Source: Oscillospiraceae bacterium
GTDB taxonomy: Bacteria > Bacillota > Clostridia > Oscillospirales > Oscillospiraceae
NCBI GenBank assembly: GCA_017458335.1
Contig: JAFTFT010000021.1
Span: 1-64,000 of the forward strand
Length of the DNA: 64,000 nucleotides
Direction of reading: 5' to 3'
Shown here: positions 43,205 through 50,996 of the stretch, in pieces
Layout of the letters: every line of letters begins with the position of its first letter
Numbering within the stretch: position 1 is the first letter of the stretch
The notes under the pieces: model-generated
What the model saw: only the letters and a program-made list of their open reading frames with translations
What the model was told of the DNA's origin: nothing
The model's database searches: none
Made by a program: the position numbers and the translations under genes

Positions 43205-43927
43205 ATGCAGAGCATGAATCATATTCCGGTGAATGAGCTTCCTTATAATAAGCCGGTCAAAACATGGCTCAGGGACAGATACGGGAAAGAAGCGGATTGG
43301 ATCTGGGATAAGACCGTTCAGAACTATAACGGCTATCTTCCGGATCTCCCGAACTACGGAGGAAAGAAAAACGGACACGCCAGGGCAATCTACGGCGGGC
43401 TTCTGATCTTTGCGCTTTACCCGGCTTTGCCTGATCAGCCGCCGATTGCGGAGCTGCAGGACTTCGTAAATAAGATGTTCATGGGTCCTTTTACAAAGCT
43501 TGGGAGAATATTCAATCTGAACCGGGCCTTTGATATGTGGCTGATCGATAAGGTTTTCCGAAAATCGGGAAATCAGGACCGGAGGGATATCCGAAAATAT
43601 CCGGCCGGCTTCGTCAATGTTGACGAGCCGTATGACAGAGAGCATCACGCGGCCCGTTATCATTTCACTCAATGCCCGAATGCGGAATTTGCCAGAAGCC
43701 ATGATCTTCTTCATGTGCTGCCGCTTATGTGTAACGCTGACTTCTTCGGAATCGGAGAGATCCACGGTCAGCTGATCCGCTGCGGCACCTGCGGCAACAG
43801 TGAAAAATGCGATTATCTGATAGTTGGCAGCGACAATAAGACAGCGGCAGAATATGAGACCGTTACAGATGAACAGGGTTTTCTGGTAAGTCGAAGAAAA
43901 CAATTTCCGATCAGGGGGAGGGAGTAA
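43205..43927 (+). CDS. L-2-amino-thiazoline-4-carboxylate hydrolase-like protein (copy 2)
   Basis: A 240-residue paralogue of the preceding protein. The same C-terminal signature appears as YHFTQCPNAEFARSHDLLHVLPLMCNADFFGIGEIHGQL and SEKCDYLIVGSD. The first ~140 residues differ strongly and carry a hydrophobic patch (IYGGLLIFALYPALP). GGAG lies just before the ATG at 43205. The last ~65 bp of the gene recur at 44814-44878 with a few changes, which indicates that a third copy once stood downstream. Confidence 0.78.
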   Translation: MQSMNHIPVNELPYNKPVKTWLRDRYGKEADWIWDKTVQNYNGYLPDLPNYGGKKNGHARAIYGGLLIFALYPALPDQPPIAELQDFVNKMFMGPFTKLGRIFNLNRAFDMWLIDKVFRKSGNQDRRDIRKYPAGFVNVDEPYDREHHAARYHFTQCPNAEFARSHDLLHVLPLMCNADFFGIGEIHGQLIRCGTCGNSEKCDYLIVGSDNKTAAEYETVTDEQGFLVSRRKQFPIRGRE

Positions 43928-43929
43928 GC

Positions 43930-44712
43930 GTGCAATTTGTTGAAATGGGAAATCCGTCGGGAAAGACCCTGATGCTGCTGCCGGGCACGGCCTGCGACTA
44001 CCAGACGAACTTTGGCACGGTGCTGGACCGATTGGGCGAGAAATACCATTTGATCTGCGTCAATTACGACGGCTTTGATGGCAGCGATGCCGTTTTCCCG
44101 GACATGATCACGGTCACGGAGAAGATAGAAAAGTACATCAGAGAAAAACACGGCGGCCGGCTTGACGGGGCGATCGGTTCCTCTCTGGGCAGCAGCTTTG
44201 TAGGCCAGCTGATCCAGCGGGAGAACATCCATCTCGGCCACGGGATCTTTGGAAGCCCGGATCTGGACCAGAGCGGGAAAGTCAGCGCCTGGCTGCAGTC
44301 CAAGCTGGTGGTCCCGCTCCTGACCAGCTTTACCAAAAACGAAAAAAAGATGGCAAAGACCAGAGAAAAGCTTAAACGCTTTTTTGAAATGAACGACGAA
44401 ACGGCGGACCGCTTTATGGACTGCTTTGCCAAATTCAGCCCGGAGTCCATCAAAAACGAGTATTACACGGACCTGCTCACCTGGCTCAGGGACGATATTC
44501 ATGTGGAGGGCACGAAGGTCCATTTCATCTATGCCAACAAGATGGGCGAAAAGTATCTCAAGCGCTACAAAAAGTATTTCCGGGATCCGGAGATCAGGGA
44601 ATTCGATATGCAGCATGAGCAGTGGCTCTTCGGTGGGGAACAGTATACCACGCCTGTATTGAAGGCGATCGACGAGTTTATGGAACTTAACGGAGATGGA
44701 CACACTGCATGA
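43930..44712 (+). CDS. Alpha/beta hydrolase
   Basis: A 260-residue alpha/beta-hydrolase fold protein. TLMLLPGTACDYQTNF forms the oxyanion region, GAIGSSLGSSFVGQL holds the nucleophile elbow (the Ser in G-S-S-L-G-S), and FDMQHEQWLFGGE near the C-terminus likely carries the catalytic His. The lid region is rich in Lys and aromatic residues. It starts with GTG, 3 nt after the previous stop, with GGGGGAGGGAG before it. Substrate unknown. Confidence 0.83.
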   Translation: MQFVEMGNPSGKTLMLLPGTACDYQTNFGTVLDRLGEKYHLICVNYDGFDGSDAVFPDMITVTEKIEKYIREKHGGRLDGAIGSSLGSSFVGQLIQRENIHLGHGIFGSPDLDQSGKVSAWLQSKLVVPLLTSFTKNEKKMAKTREKLKRFFEMNDETADRFMDCFAKFSPESIKNEYYTDLLTWLRDDIHVEGTKVHFIYANKMGEKYLKRYKKYFRDPEIREFDMQHEQWLFGGEQYTTPVLKAIDEFMELNGDGHTA

Positions 44713-44813
44713 AAATTTATGAATATGGGGAAGAAAACCCGGAGTGCATTCTGCTGATCCACCCATCGGGGATGGATCACGGGGATATGGCGCAGGAGCT
44801 GCTTGCACTCTGA
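44709..44813 (+). pseudogene. 34-codon remnant of an alpha/beta hydrolase
   Basis: An ATG overlapping the stop of the preceding hydrolase begins a 34-residue frame (MKIYEYGEENPECILLIHPS and onward) that looks exactly like the first strand and oxyanion loop of an alpha/beta hydrolase and then stops. It is followed by sequence related to the 3' end of the ATC-hydrolase-like copy 2. It is best explained as the remains of a second hydrolase lost by recombination. Confidence 0.6.
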
Positions 44814-44878
44814 TATGAGACCGTCACAGATGAACAGGGGTTTCTGGTAAGTCGAAGAAAATCATTTCCGATCAGGAG
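44814..44878 (+). repeat. 65-bp duplicate of the 3' end of ATC-hydrolase-like copy 2
   Basis: This stretch matches 43853-43917 with about five changes. It contains no start of its own and lies between a hydrolase remnant and a membrane-protein gene. It marks a past tandem duplication followed by deletion of most of the duplicated segment. Confidence 0.8.
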
Positions 44879-44887
44879 AAGAACAAC

Positions 44888-45385
44888 ATGATTTTAACGG
44901 TATTTCTGGCAATTGTATTTTGCGCCGCGATGGCATTGATGCTGATCTCAGCCGTGGCGTTTATTCAGGACAATAAGTTTTTCTCTTCTGCTCCAAAGGA
45001 AGCGAGAGAAGTGCTGATCCAGAGAGATCATGAGCTCTTCTACGGGGCAAGAGCAATCGGATGGACCCTTTTTATCATCAGCATTCTGATGATTCTCGGA
45101 GTGGGCGTGATCGCCGTCTGGGACGGCTTTAGAAACGAATTCACTTTCCGGCAGTTCTTTTTGAGATTTGTGCTGATCCTTACCATTTACAAGATTTGCG
45201 ACATGGCTCTCATTGACAACTTCCTGCTTCTGAAATTCCATTTCTTTCAGTACTATTACCCCGAGGCAGAACATGTGATGGAGGGAAGAAAATACGGCTT
45301 CAACATCAAAAGTCAGCTGCTGAAGCTGCTGGTCATTTTCCCGGCGGTGTCTGCACTGGCGGCCTGGATCTGCACCCTGTTCTGA
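44888..45385 (+). CDS. Small membrane protein of unknown function
   Basis: A 165-residue protein with four hydrophobic helices (TVFLAIVFCAAMALMLISAVAFI, IGWTLFIISILMILGVGVIAVW, FFLRFVLILTIYKICDMALI, LLKLLVIFPAVSALAAWICTLF). I do not recognise the family. AGGAGAAG precedes the ATG. It is the last gene of the methyltransferase/hydrolase cluster, directly after the duplicated scar. It could be a transporter accessory or membrane enzyme; nothing in the sequence decides this. Confidence 0.7.
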   Translation: MILTVFLAIVFCAAMALMLISAVAFIQDNKFFSSAPKEAREVLIQRDHELFYGARAIGWTLFIISILMILGVGVIAVWDGFRNEFTFRQFFLRFVLILTIYKICDMALIDNFLLLKFHFFQYYYPEAEHVMEGRKYGFNIKSQLLKLLVIFPAVSALAAWICTLF

Positions 45386-45409
45386 CAAGAAACCGAGATG
45401 GATCGGCAT

Positions 45410-45440
45410 TAAGGCTAAATTAAGGTTTCAGGCTTATACT
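45410..45440 (+). promoter_or_regulatory. Promoter with TAAGG direct repeats (tannase-like gene)
   Basis: TAAGG (45410-45414), 6 nt, TAAGG (45421-45425), 9 nt, then TATACT (45435-45440). The repeats have an 11-bp period and replace the -35, as for genes activated by OmpR/PhoB-type regulators. The arrangement is the same as before the beta-helix gene at 28889. Confidence 0.65.
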
Positions 45441-45479
45441 ATAAGCATAAGCAAATCTTCGAACAGGAAGGGAAACAAA

Positions 45480-47309
45480 ATGAAAAAACAATTCATGGCA
45501 GGTCTTCTGAGTGCACTGATGTGCACGACGATGCTTGCCTGCGGCAGCGGCGCAGCAAGTGCGGAAGCCGCAGATGATCTCCAGAGTGAAACGGAAGCGG
45601 TGACGAATCTGCCGAAAGTCGATCAAACGGCCTGGCAGTATAACGCCGACGATGACGTATACTATCAGATCGGCATCTCCTACTGCGAAACCCCTGCGGA
45701 CACCGCGTATGAAACCCTCGCGATCTTTGTCCCGGGAGCGTATATGACCGCGACGGAGAACGGCGACGGAACTTACAGCTGTGAGATCGATCCGACGGCT
45801 GTGGTCGGATCCTATACGGCCGAGACAGCGCCCATCGTCATGCCAATCAACACGCCCGGATACTCCGCCATGGCGGCGCTGACTTCCTACTCCAGCTTTA
45901 CGTCCTATACGGATGAAGGCTTTGTCTATGTCCACGCGGGATGCCGGGGCAGAGACGCGGGAGCGCCTGCCGGTGTGACGGACCTGAAGGCCGCGGTACG
46001 GTATCTTCGCTATACGGATGATGTTATTCCCGGGAATGCGGAGCGTATCTTCACCTTTGGCATGAGCGGAGGGGGAGCCCAGTCTGCCCTGATGGGCTCA
46101 ACCGGAGACAGCACCCTGTATGATGCTTATCTGGAGGAGATCGGAGCGGTTGCCGGGGTAAGTGACGCGGTTCTGGGCTCCATGTGCTGGTGCCCGATCA
46201 CCAATCTGGACACGGCGGATGAAGCCTATGAATGGATGATGGGTGTGACCAGAAGCGGCCTGACCAAGGAAGAGCAGCAGATTTCGGATCAGCTGGCAGA
46301 GGCTTTTGCGGCGTACATCAACAGCGCGGGCATCAAGGATCCGGACGGCGTCGTGCTCACGCTGAGCGAGTCGGATGACGGAATCTATCAGGCGGGAAGT
46401 TATTACGACTATATGAAAACGGTCATAGAGGAATCGTTGAACCATTTTCTCTCGGACACGGAATTTCCCTATGACGCGTCTTCGGCGTCGGGCGGCGGAA
46501 GAGGCGGCTTCGGCGGCGGTATGCCGGGCGGTTTCGGAGGACAGTCTCCCTTTGGTGGGGGACAGCGGCCCGAGAGAGGGGAAGGCGCCCCGGACTTCGG
46601 CGCGGGACAGAAGCCGGACGGTGGAATGATGCCGGAAGATGTTTCCTTTGAGGACATCGACGATATCACGCGCAATGAGACTACAAGCGGCGTTTCCCTC
46701 TCAGGTACCTATGAGACAGCACAGGATTACATCGATGCCCTGAATGCCGAGCGGGAATGGGTTCACTATGATGCGGCGACCAACACGGCGACCATCACCA
46801 GCATTGAGGATTTTGTCCTGGCGTGCAAAAGCGCCTCGAAGAACCTGGGCGCCTTTGACCAGCTTGACGGCAGACAGGGAGAGAACACGCTTTTCGGCTA
46901 CGGTGACGGAAACGGCGCACACTTCGACGCAACGCTCGCGGGTATTCTCAACGAGCTCGGAAGCAATTATGCGGCGGACTATGCAGAAGATCTCACAAAG
47001 CAGGACAGCGCAGGAAACACGGTCGATTACAGAGTCAGAATGTACACGCCGCTCTACTATCTGCTGGAATCGTCGGAAGGATATCAGGAGAGCACAGTGG
47101 CAAAATACTGGAGAATCCGCACCGGTATCGCGCAGGGCGACTGCGCCCTCTCCACGGAGATGAATCTTGCACTGGCCCTGGAGAACGACGAACGGGTGGA
47201 ATCGGTCGACTTCGAGACGATCTGGGGCGCCGGGCATACCCAGGCGGAGCGCAGCGGCAATTCGACAGACAACTTCATTGACTGGGTGAACGCCTGCCTG
47301 GCAGAATGA
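45480..47309 (+). CDS. Exported tannase-like esterase
   Basis: A 609-residue exported hydrolase. The signal sequence ends in LACGSG, a possible lipobox near residue 20. The esterase core begins after residue 50 and has GCRGRDAGAPAGVTDLKAAVRYLR, the nucleophile elbow FGMSGGGAQSALMG (Ser near 195) and the likely catalytic His in IWGAGHTQAE near the C-terminus, as in bacterial tannases and feruloyl-esterase-like enzymes. Residues about 338-385 are a Gly-rich insertion (GGRGGFGGGMPGGFGG type). The family hydrolyses gallate or other phenolic esters. Its promoter carries direct repeats shared with the beta-helix gene. Confidence 0.75.
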   Translation: MKKQFMAGLLSALMCTTMLACGSGAASAEAADDLQSETEAVTNLPKVDQTAWQYNADDDVYYQIGISYCETPADTAYETLAIFVPGAYMTATENGDGTYSCEIDPTAVVGSYTAETAPIVMPINTPGYSAMAALTSYSSFTSYTDEGFVYVHAGCRGRDAGAPAGVTDLKAAVRYLRYTDDVIPGNAERIFTFGMSGGGAQSALMGSTGDSTLYDAYLEEIGAVAGVSDAVLGSMCWCPITNLDTADEAYEWMMGVTRSGLTKEEQQISDQLAEAFAAYINSAGIKDPDGVVLTLSESDDGIYQAGSYYDYMKTVIEESLNHFLSDTEFPYDASSASGGGRGGFGGGMPGGFGGQSPFGGGQRPERGEGAPDFGAGQKPDGGMMPEDVSFEDIDDITRNETTSGVSLSGTYETAQDYIDALNAEREWVHYDAATNTATITSIEDFVLACKSASKNLGAFDQLDGRQGENTLFGYGDGNGAHFDATLAGILNELGSNYAADYAEDLTKQDSAGNTVDYRVRMYTPLYYLLESSEGYQESTVAKYWRIRTGIAQGDCALSTEMNLALALENDERVESVDFETIWGAGHTQAERSGNSTDNFIDWVNACLAE

Positions 47310-47344
47310 GGGTGCCACAGACATTAGAATAATGTAATCAAATT

Positions 47345-47395
47345 ACAGACCTGTGATCTCTTCTGGTCACAGGTCTGTACGTTATTCTTTTTATC
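47345..47395 (+). terminator. Terminator after the tannase-like gene
   Basis: A perfect 12-bp stem ACAGACCTGTGA / TCACAGGTCTGT (47345-47356 and 47367-47378) followed after a few bases by ATTCTTTTT. Confidence 0.65.
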
Positions 47396-47479
47396 TATTT
47401 TTATTCTTTTGTTTCATGATATCATGTCAGACGGTAAGTTCTGTGGATCTTCATAAGTACCAAAGCAGGCAGGCTCCGT

Positions 47480-47780
47480 TCAAAAGAGTATTCTGCGCAG
47501 GTTTTCCGGCATGGAGTTGAACATCATCTGCACTACAGTTTCTGCTGAGGTAATGTTGTCGTTCAGGACCCATTCCTGCGTCATACCAACAGAGCCCATG
47601 CAATAAAACCGAATACTGTAAGCAAGCTGGGTGTCGAGGAGATCGGTGCCCAGCTTTTCTTTTACAAGCTCTGTATAGCGCCGGACAAAGTACTCCAGCA
47701 TATAGCGCCATAAGGCGTTCTGAGAGGAGTCTTCATATGCCCGCTGTTGAAGAGAGGCTTTATTTCTGGTATACTTCTGT
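47480..47780 (-). pseudogene. C-terminal remnant of a TetR-family regulator
   Basis: About 100 codons on the minus strand read as the C-terminal ligand domain of a TetR/DhaS-like regulator (NALWRYMLEYFVRRYTELVKEK, IRFYCMGSVGMTQEWVLNDN, MMFNSMPENLRRIL). There is no helix-turn-helix: the upstream reading runs into the opposite-strand MalY-like gene. It is probably a truncated, inactive gene. Confidence 0.6.
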
Positions 47781-47815
47781 CCGTATAAAATACATGGAGA
47801 AGGAAGGGATACACG

Positions 47816-49036
47816 ATGCAGTACAATTTTGACGAAATCATTGACCGCAGAAATACCAATGCCCTGAACACCGACGGTTTCCGTGGCTACATCTTCCACG
47901 CGGGGCCTGAAAAGGTCTTTCCTTTCAAGGATGAGGAGTTCGTCCGTATGTGGGTTGCGGACATGGAGTTTGCCTGCTGCCCCGCCATCTGTGACGCCAT
48001 CAAGGCGCGCGTGGACAAGCGCATCTTCGGCTATACCATGATGTTCGACGACGCCTATTACAAGGCCTTCAACGGCTGGTGCGAAAAGCGCTACGGCTGG
48101 AGCTTCCGGCAGGAGGAACTCTGCTTCTCTCCCGGCATCATCCCTGCCCTCTATCAGCTGGTGGAGGATCTGATCGGCGAGGGCGAGACCTTCGTCATCA
48201 CCACGCCCTCTTACGGCTACTTCCTGCACGCGGCGGAGTACAACAACGTACCGGTTCTCTGTTCCGATCTCATCAACACCGAAGACGGCTGGATCATCGA
48301 CTTTGACGACCTGGAAAAGAAGTGCGAAGACCCGCGCGTCAAAATGCTGCTCTGGTGCAATCCTCATAACCCCACCGGCCGGATCTGGACAGAGGAGGAA
48401 CTGAAGCGTGTGGCGGAGATCGTGGAGAAGCACGACCTCTGGCTCATCTCTGATGAGATCCACTGCGACCTGATCCGCCAGGGCCTCTGCCACATCCCGA
48501 TGGGAAAAATCATGCCGGATTACAAAAAGCTCATCACCTGCATGTCTGCAAGCAAGACCTTCAACATGGCGGGACTCATGTTCTCGGACATCATCATTCG
48601 CGACAAAGCCGAGCGTGAGCATTTCAACGGACGCGACAAGATCGCCGGCATGCTGAATCCCCTGTCCATTGTCGCACATCAGGCAGCCTATGAGAAGGGG
48701 GAAGAGTGGCTCGACCAGCTCAAGGATTATCTTGACGGAAACTTCAGGTATGTCGCGGACTTCCTTGCCAAACGCCTGCCGGATGCCGGGTTCCGCATCC
48801 CCGAGGCGACCTATCTCGCCTGGGTGGACCTGTCGAAATGCCTGCCCGATGTGGCCGATCTGCCCGGCTTCTTTGCCAATGAGGCGGGCGCGCTGCTCGA
48901 GGGCGGGAACAGCCTCTTTGTCGGCAACGCAGAGGGCTTTGTCCGGCTCAACCTTGCCATGCCGCGCAGTATCCTTGAGACCGGCATGGAACGGATCGCC
49001 GATTCCATCGAGCGCCACCGCAAGGGCCTCTGCTGA
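47816..49036 (+). CDS. MalY/PatB-family C-S lyase or aminotransferase
   Basis: A 406-residue class I PLP-dependent enzyme of the PatB/MalY branch, which cleaves cystathionine or other S-conjugates to thiol, pyruvate and ammonia. MWVADMEFACCPAI and FGYT are typical N-terminal motifs; LLWCNPHNPTGRIW, LISDEIHCDLI (the Asp contacting PLP) and MSASKTFNMAGL with the Schiff-base Lys near residue 245 follow, and VRLNLAMPR holds the carboxylate-binding Arg. Length is typical. It lies alone, with a regulator remnant on the other side of its promoter. Confidence 0.95.
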   Translation: MQYNFDEIIDRRNTNALNTDGFRGYIFHAGPEKVFPFKDEEFVRMWVADMEFACCPAICDAIKARVDKRIFGYTMMFDDAYYKAFNGWCEKRYGWSFRQEELCFSPGIIPALYQLVEDLIGEGETFVITTPSYGYFLHAAEYNNVPVLCSDLINTEDGWIIDFDDLEKKCEDPRVKMLLWCNPHNPTGRIWTEEELKRVAEIVEKHDLWLISDEIHCDLIRQGLCHIPMGKIMPDYKKLITCMSASKTFNMAGLMFSDIIIRDKAEREHFNGRDKIAGMLNPLSIVAHQAAYEKGEEWLDQLKDYLDGNFRYVADFLAKRLPDAGFRIPEATYLAWVDLSKCLPDVADLPGFFANEAGALLEGGNSLFVGNAEGFVRLNLAMPRSILETGMERIADSIERHRKGLC

Positions 49037-49065
49037 TCAGCATAATCTCATAACCGAAAGTAAAA

Positions 49066-49102
49066 AGAACCCGCTACTCCGACAGGGAGTAAAGCGGGTT
49101 CT
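49066..49102. terminator. Hairpin between convergent MalY-like and anti-sigma genes
   Basis: A long imperfect stem (AGAACCCGCT / AGCGGGTTCT plus ACTCC / GGGAGT, 49066-49102) lies between two convergent genes. It lacks a good T run, so termination is likely but weak. Confidence 0.4.
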
Positions 49103-49164
49103 GCCTCATTGGCCTGTCAGCGCCCTTGTCAAGGAAACGGGCACTGGGGCTATATTATGGAGCT

Positions 49165-50226
49165 TTAATTTGCTTCCCAGAGAACCAGATTGCCAAGGAC
49201 GATCTGCTGAACATCGTCGATGTTGATGGCGCTGCCCCAGCCGCAGAATTGATTCACGGTACCGTTTTCATAGGGAGTGGTCAGGGCTCCGCCAGTGGAA
49301 AATTCAGAACCATCGGAGAAAACGATCTTTGCCTCAATACAGACCTTATCCTCCAGAATGCTCCAGGGCTCATAGGCTGCCTGGTCCGATCCCGACGTAT
49401 GAAATTCTTCTGCCCCGTCGTAGCTCATTTTCCAGACCGCGCTGAAGGGCGTCAGTTCCAGTCCAATGATCTCGATATCCTTATCCAGCTCTTCATCGTG
49501 GTAAACGGCGTGCCCAAAGTCGAAATATCGGGTCTGTTCCTCTGTCAAGGAAAAGGGAACAGGGCCGAAAGTCTTGGGGTCGTTTTCTCCCACAATCATC
49601 TGAACCTGAAGAGGGACGTTTTCCTTGCCAAGTTCAGTCATTGCCTCTTCAATAAAGTCTACATCGATATAGCACTGCAGGGTCATAGTCTGTGATTCTT
49701 CATCGTAGGCATTTTCCAGCACGGCCTCACGGATTGCTTCTTCACCCGAAAAAGAAAGTCCAACCGGGAGCTGAGGTCCAGCAAAACCACCTATCTCTGT
49801 GCCAGCAATATTCCAGACAAACCTGACACCGTCGGGAAAACGTACTGCTTCTTCTTTTGTCACAGGAGAGATATTGACATAGACATGCTGCTCCTGCCCG
49901 TCATTTACTGCCGAAAGAAGAACAAGGCCGCTTGCCAGTTCATCCGGAACATCGTATTCCATATAGCTGCTTACATTATTTTCTTCGATATTCAGGTCGG
50001 CTTTCAGTTCCTGCTGACGTGTAGAGTGAATGCTCCATATAGCATAGGCTGTGATACCAAGGGCAAGCATAAGGGCTGCGGCGAGTGCAAAAGTAATGAT
50101 TCTTTTCTTCATGTGGACGATCCTTTCCGGGGGGGCCTGTATGGAATCCAGGTCAAAAACATCTGCCTCGCTGATATAATCATCATCTATGTTATTGAGC
50201 ATCAAAGTGATCGTTTCCCGCTTCAT
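49165..50226 (-). CDS. Anti-sigma-type membrane protein, DUF4179-like
   Basis: A 353-residue protein encoded 4 nt overlapping with the sigma-factor gene, as anti-sigma factors usually are. Residues 1-38 form a short cytoplasmic domain (MLNNIDDDYISEADVFDL), one membrane helix follows (IITFALAAALMLALGITAYAIW), and about 290 residues lie outside. The external part resembles DUF4179/DUF5643-type domains with many beta strands. It should hold the sigma factor at the membrane until an envelope signal is received. GGAGGGATTG lies upstream. Confidence 0.82.
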   Translation of the reverse strand: MKRETITLMLNNIDDDYISEADVFDLDSIQAPPERIVHMKKRIITFALAAALMLALGITAYAIWSIHSTRQQELKADLNIEENNVSSYMEYDVPDELASGLVLLSAVNDGQEQHVYVNISPVTKEEAVRFPDGVRFVWNIAGTEIGGFAGPQLPVGLSFSGEEAIREAVLENAYDEESQTMTLQCYIDVDFIEEAMTELGKENVPLQVQMIVGENDPKTFGPVPFSLTEEQTRYFDFGHAVYHDEELDKDIEIIGLELTPFSAVWKMSYDGAEEFHTSGSDQAAYEPWSILEDKVCIEAKIVFSDGSEFSTGGALTTPYENGTVNQFCGWGSAINIDDVQQIVLGNLVLWEAN

Positions 50227-50780
50227 ACAAGCAATCCCTCCTTCTCAAGATATAGTTTGAGTTTTTTTCTGATACGGAAAAGACGGACAGTCACACTGTT
50301 TGTTGTCGAATGTGCCATTTTGGCGATGTCCTTCACTGGGTCGGAATACCAGTATCGCCGCATAAAGAGAAATCTGTCAGAAGGATTCAGCGTCGCCAAG
50401 AATCCGTTGATCGCAACCTTGAGCTCTTTCGTCTCATAGGCTTCCTCCACGCTGTTGTTGTCTGGGAGGATCTCTGCCAGATCATCCAGTGCGAGATCGT
50501 ACTGGCTGTTTCTGATCACGGCTGTATTGGCATGATATTTCTTTGTTGCAAGATTGCGCGCGATCTTGCAGACAAATGTTCGCAACGGGCTTGGCCTGTG
50601 GGGCGGGATGGCGTTCCAGGCCCCGAGGTATGTATCATTTACGCACTCTTCAGTATCTTGCTCGTTTCCCAGAATATTCCGTGCCACTCTTGCCACCGCG
50701 TTGCCGTGCTTTTTGGCAAGCTCGTCGATCGCCTGTTCTGAGCGCTCAAAAAACAGGTTGATGATCTCAGTGTCTGTCAT
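50223..50780 (-). CDS. ECF-type RNA polymerase sigma factor (module 1)
   Basis: A 185-residue ECF sigma factor. Region 2 is near residues 15-80 (GNAVARVARNILGNEQDTEECVNDTYLGAWNAIPPHRP) and region 4 near 125-180 (LNPSDRFLFMRRYWYSDPVKDIAKMAHSTTNSVTVRLFRIRKKLK). It directs RNA polymerase to a small set of envelope-related promoters. It overlaps its anti-sigma gene by 4 nt. The promoter upstream has the same architecture as that of the second module, suggesting autoregulation or cross-control. Confidence 0.95.
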   Translation of the reverse strand: MTDTEIINLFFERSEQAIDELAKKHGNAVARVARNILGNEQDTEECVNDTYLGAWNAIPPHRPSPLRTFVCKIARNLATKKYHANTAVIRNSQYDLALDDLAEILPDNNSVEEAYETKELKVAINGFLATLNPSDRFLFMRRYWYSDPVKDIAKMAHSTTNSVTVRLFRIRKKLKLYLEKEGLLV

Positions 50781-50798
50781 AGACTGTCACCTCTTTTC

Positions 50799-50840
50799 GC
50801 CTTCACTCATATACTACGATTTCACACTAGAACATTAACA
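50799..50840 (-). promoter_or_regulatory. Candidate ECF-type promoter of module 1
   Basis: On the minus strand: TGTTAA, 20 nt, then GTATATGAGTGAAGGC. Spacing and the TATATRAGTGAARGC block match the promoter of module 2. Confidence 0.5.
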
Positions 50841-50910
50841 AACAATTTTTTTCGAAGTTGGGGAGGACCGGCAAACTATAGAAAGAACATACTATACCAT
50901 ACAAGTGCAA

Positions 50911-50955
50911 AAAGCGAGCCTGCCGCTCTATTGAGAGGTAGGCTCTGCTTTTTCA
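50911..50955. terminator. Bidirectional-looking hairpin between the two sigma modules
   Basis: AGCCTGCCGCTCT pairs imperfectly with TGAGAGGTAGGCT around an ATT loop (50917-50944), flanked by A-rich sequence on one side and TTTTT on the other. It probably ends the module 2 transcript on the minus strand, just after its last gene. Confidence 0.65.
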
Positions 50956-50996
50956 ATTGGCTTCCGGTAACCCATCAAAATCTGTTTTGATGATTA

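Noticed and set aside
47480-49018. A 512-codon open frame on the minus strand opposite the MalY-like gene
   Set aside because: Only its last ~100 codons resemble a protein family (TetR C-terminus). The rest is the antisense of a convincing PLP-enzyme gene and has no ribosome site.
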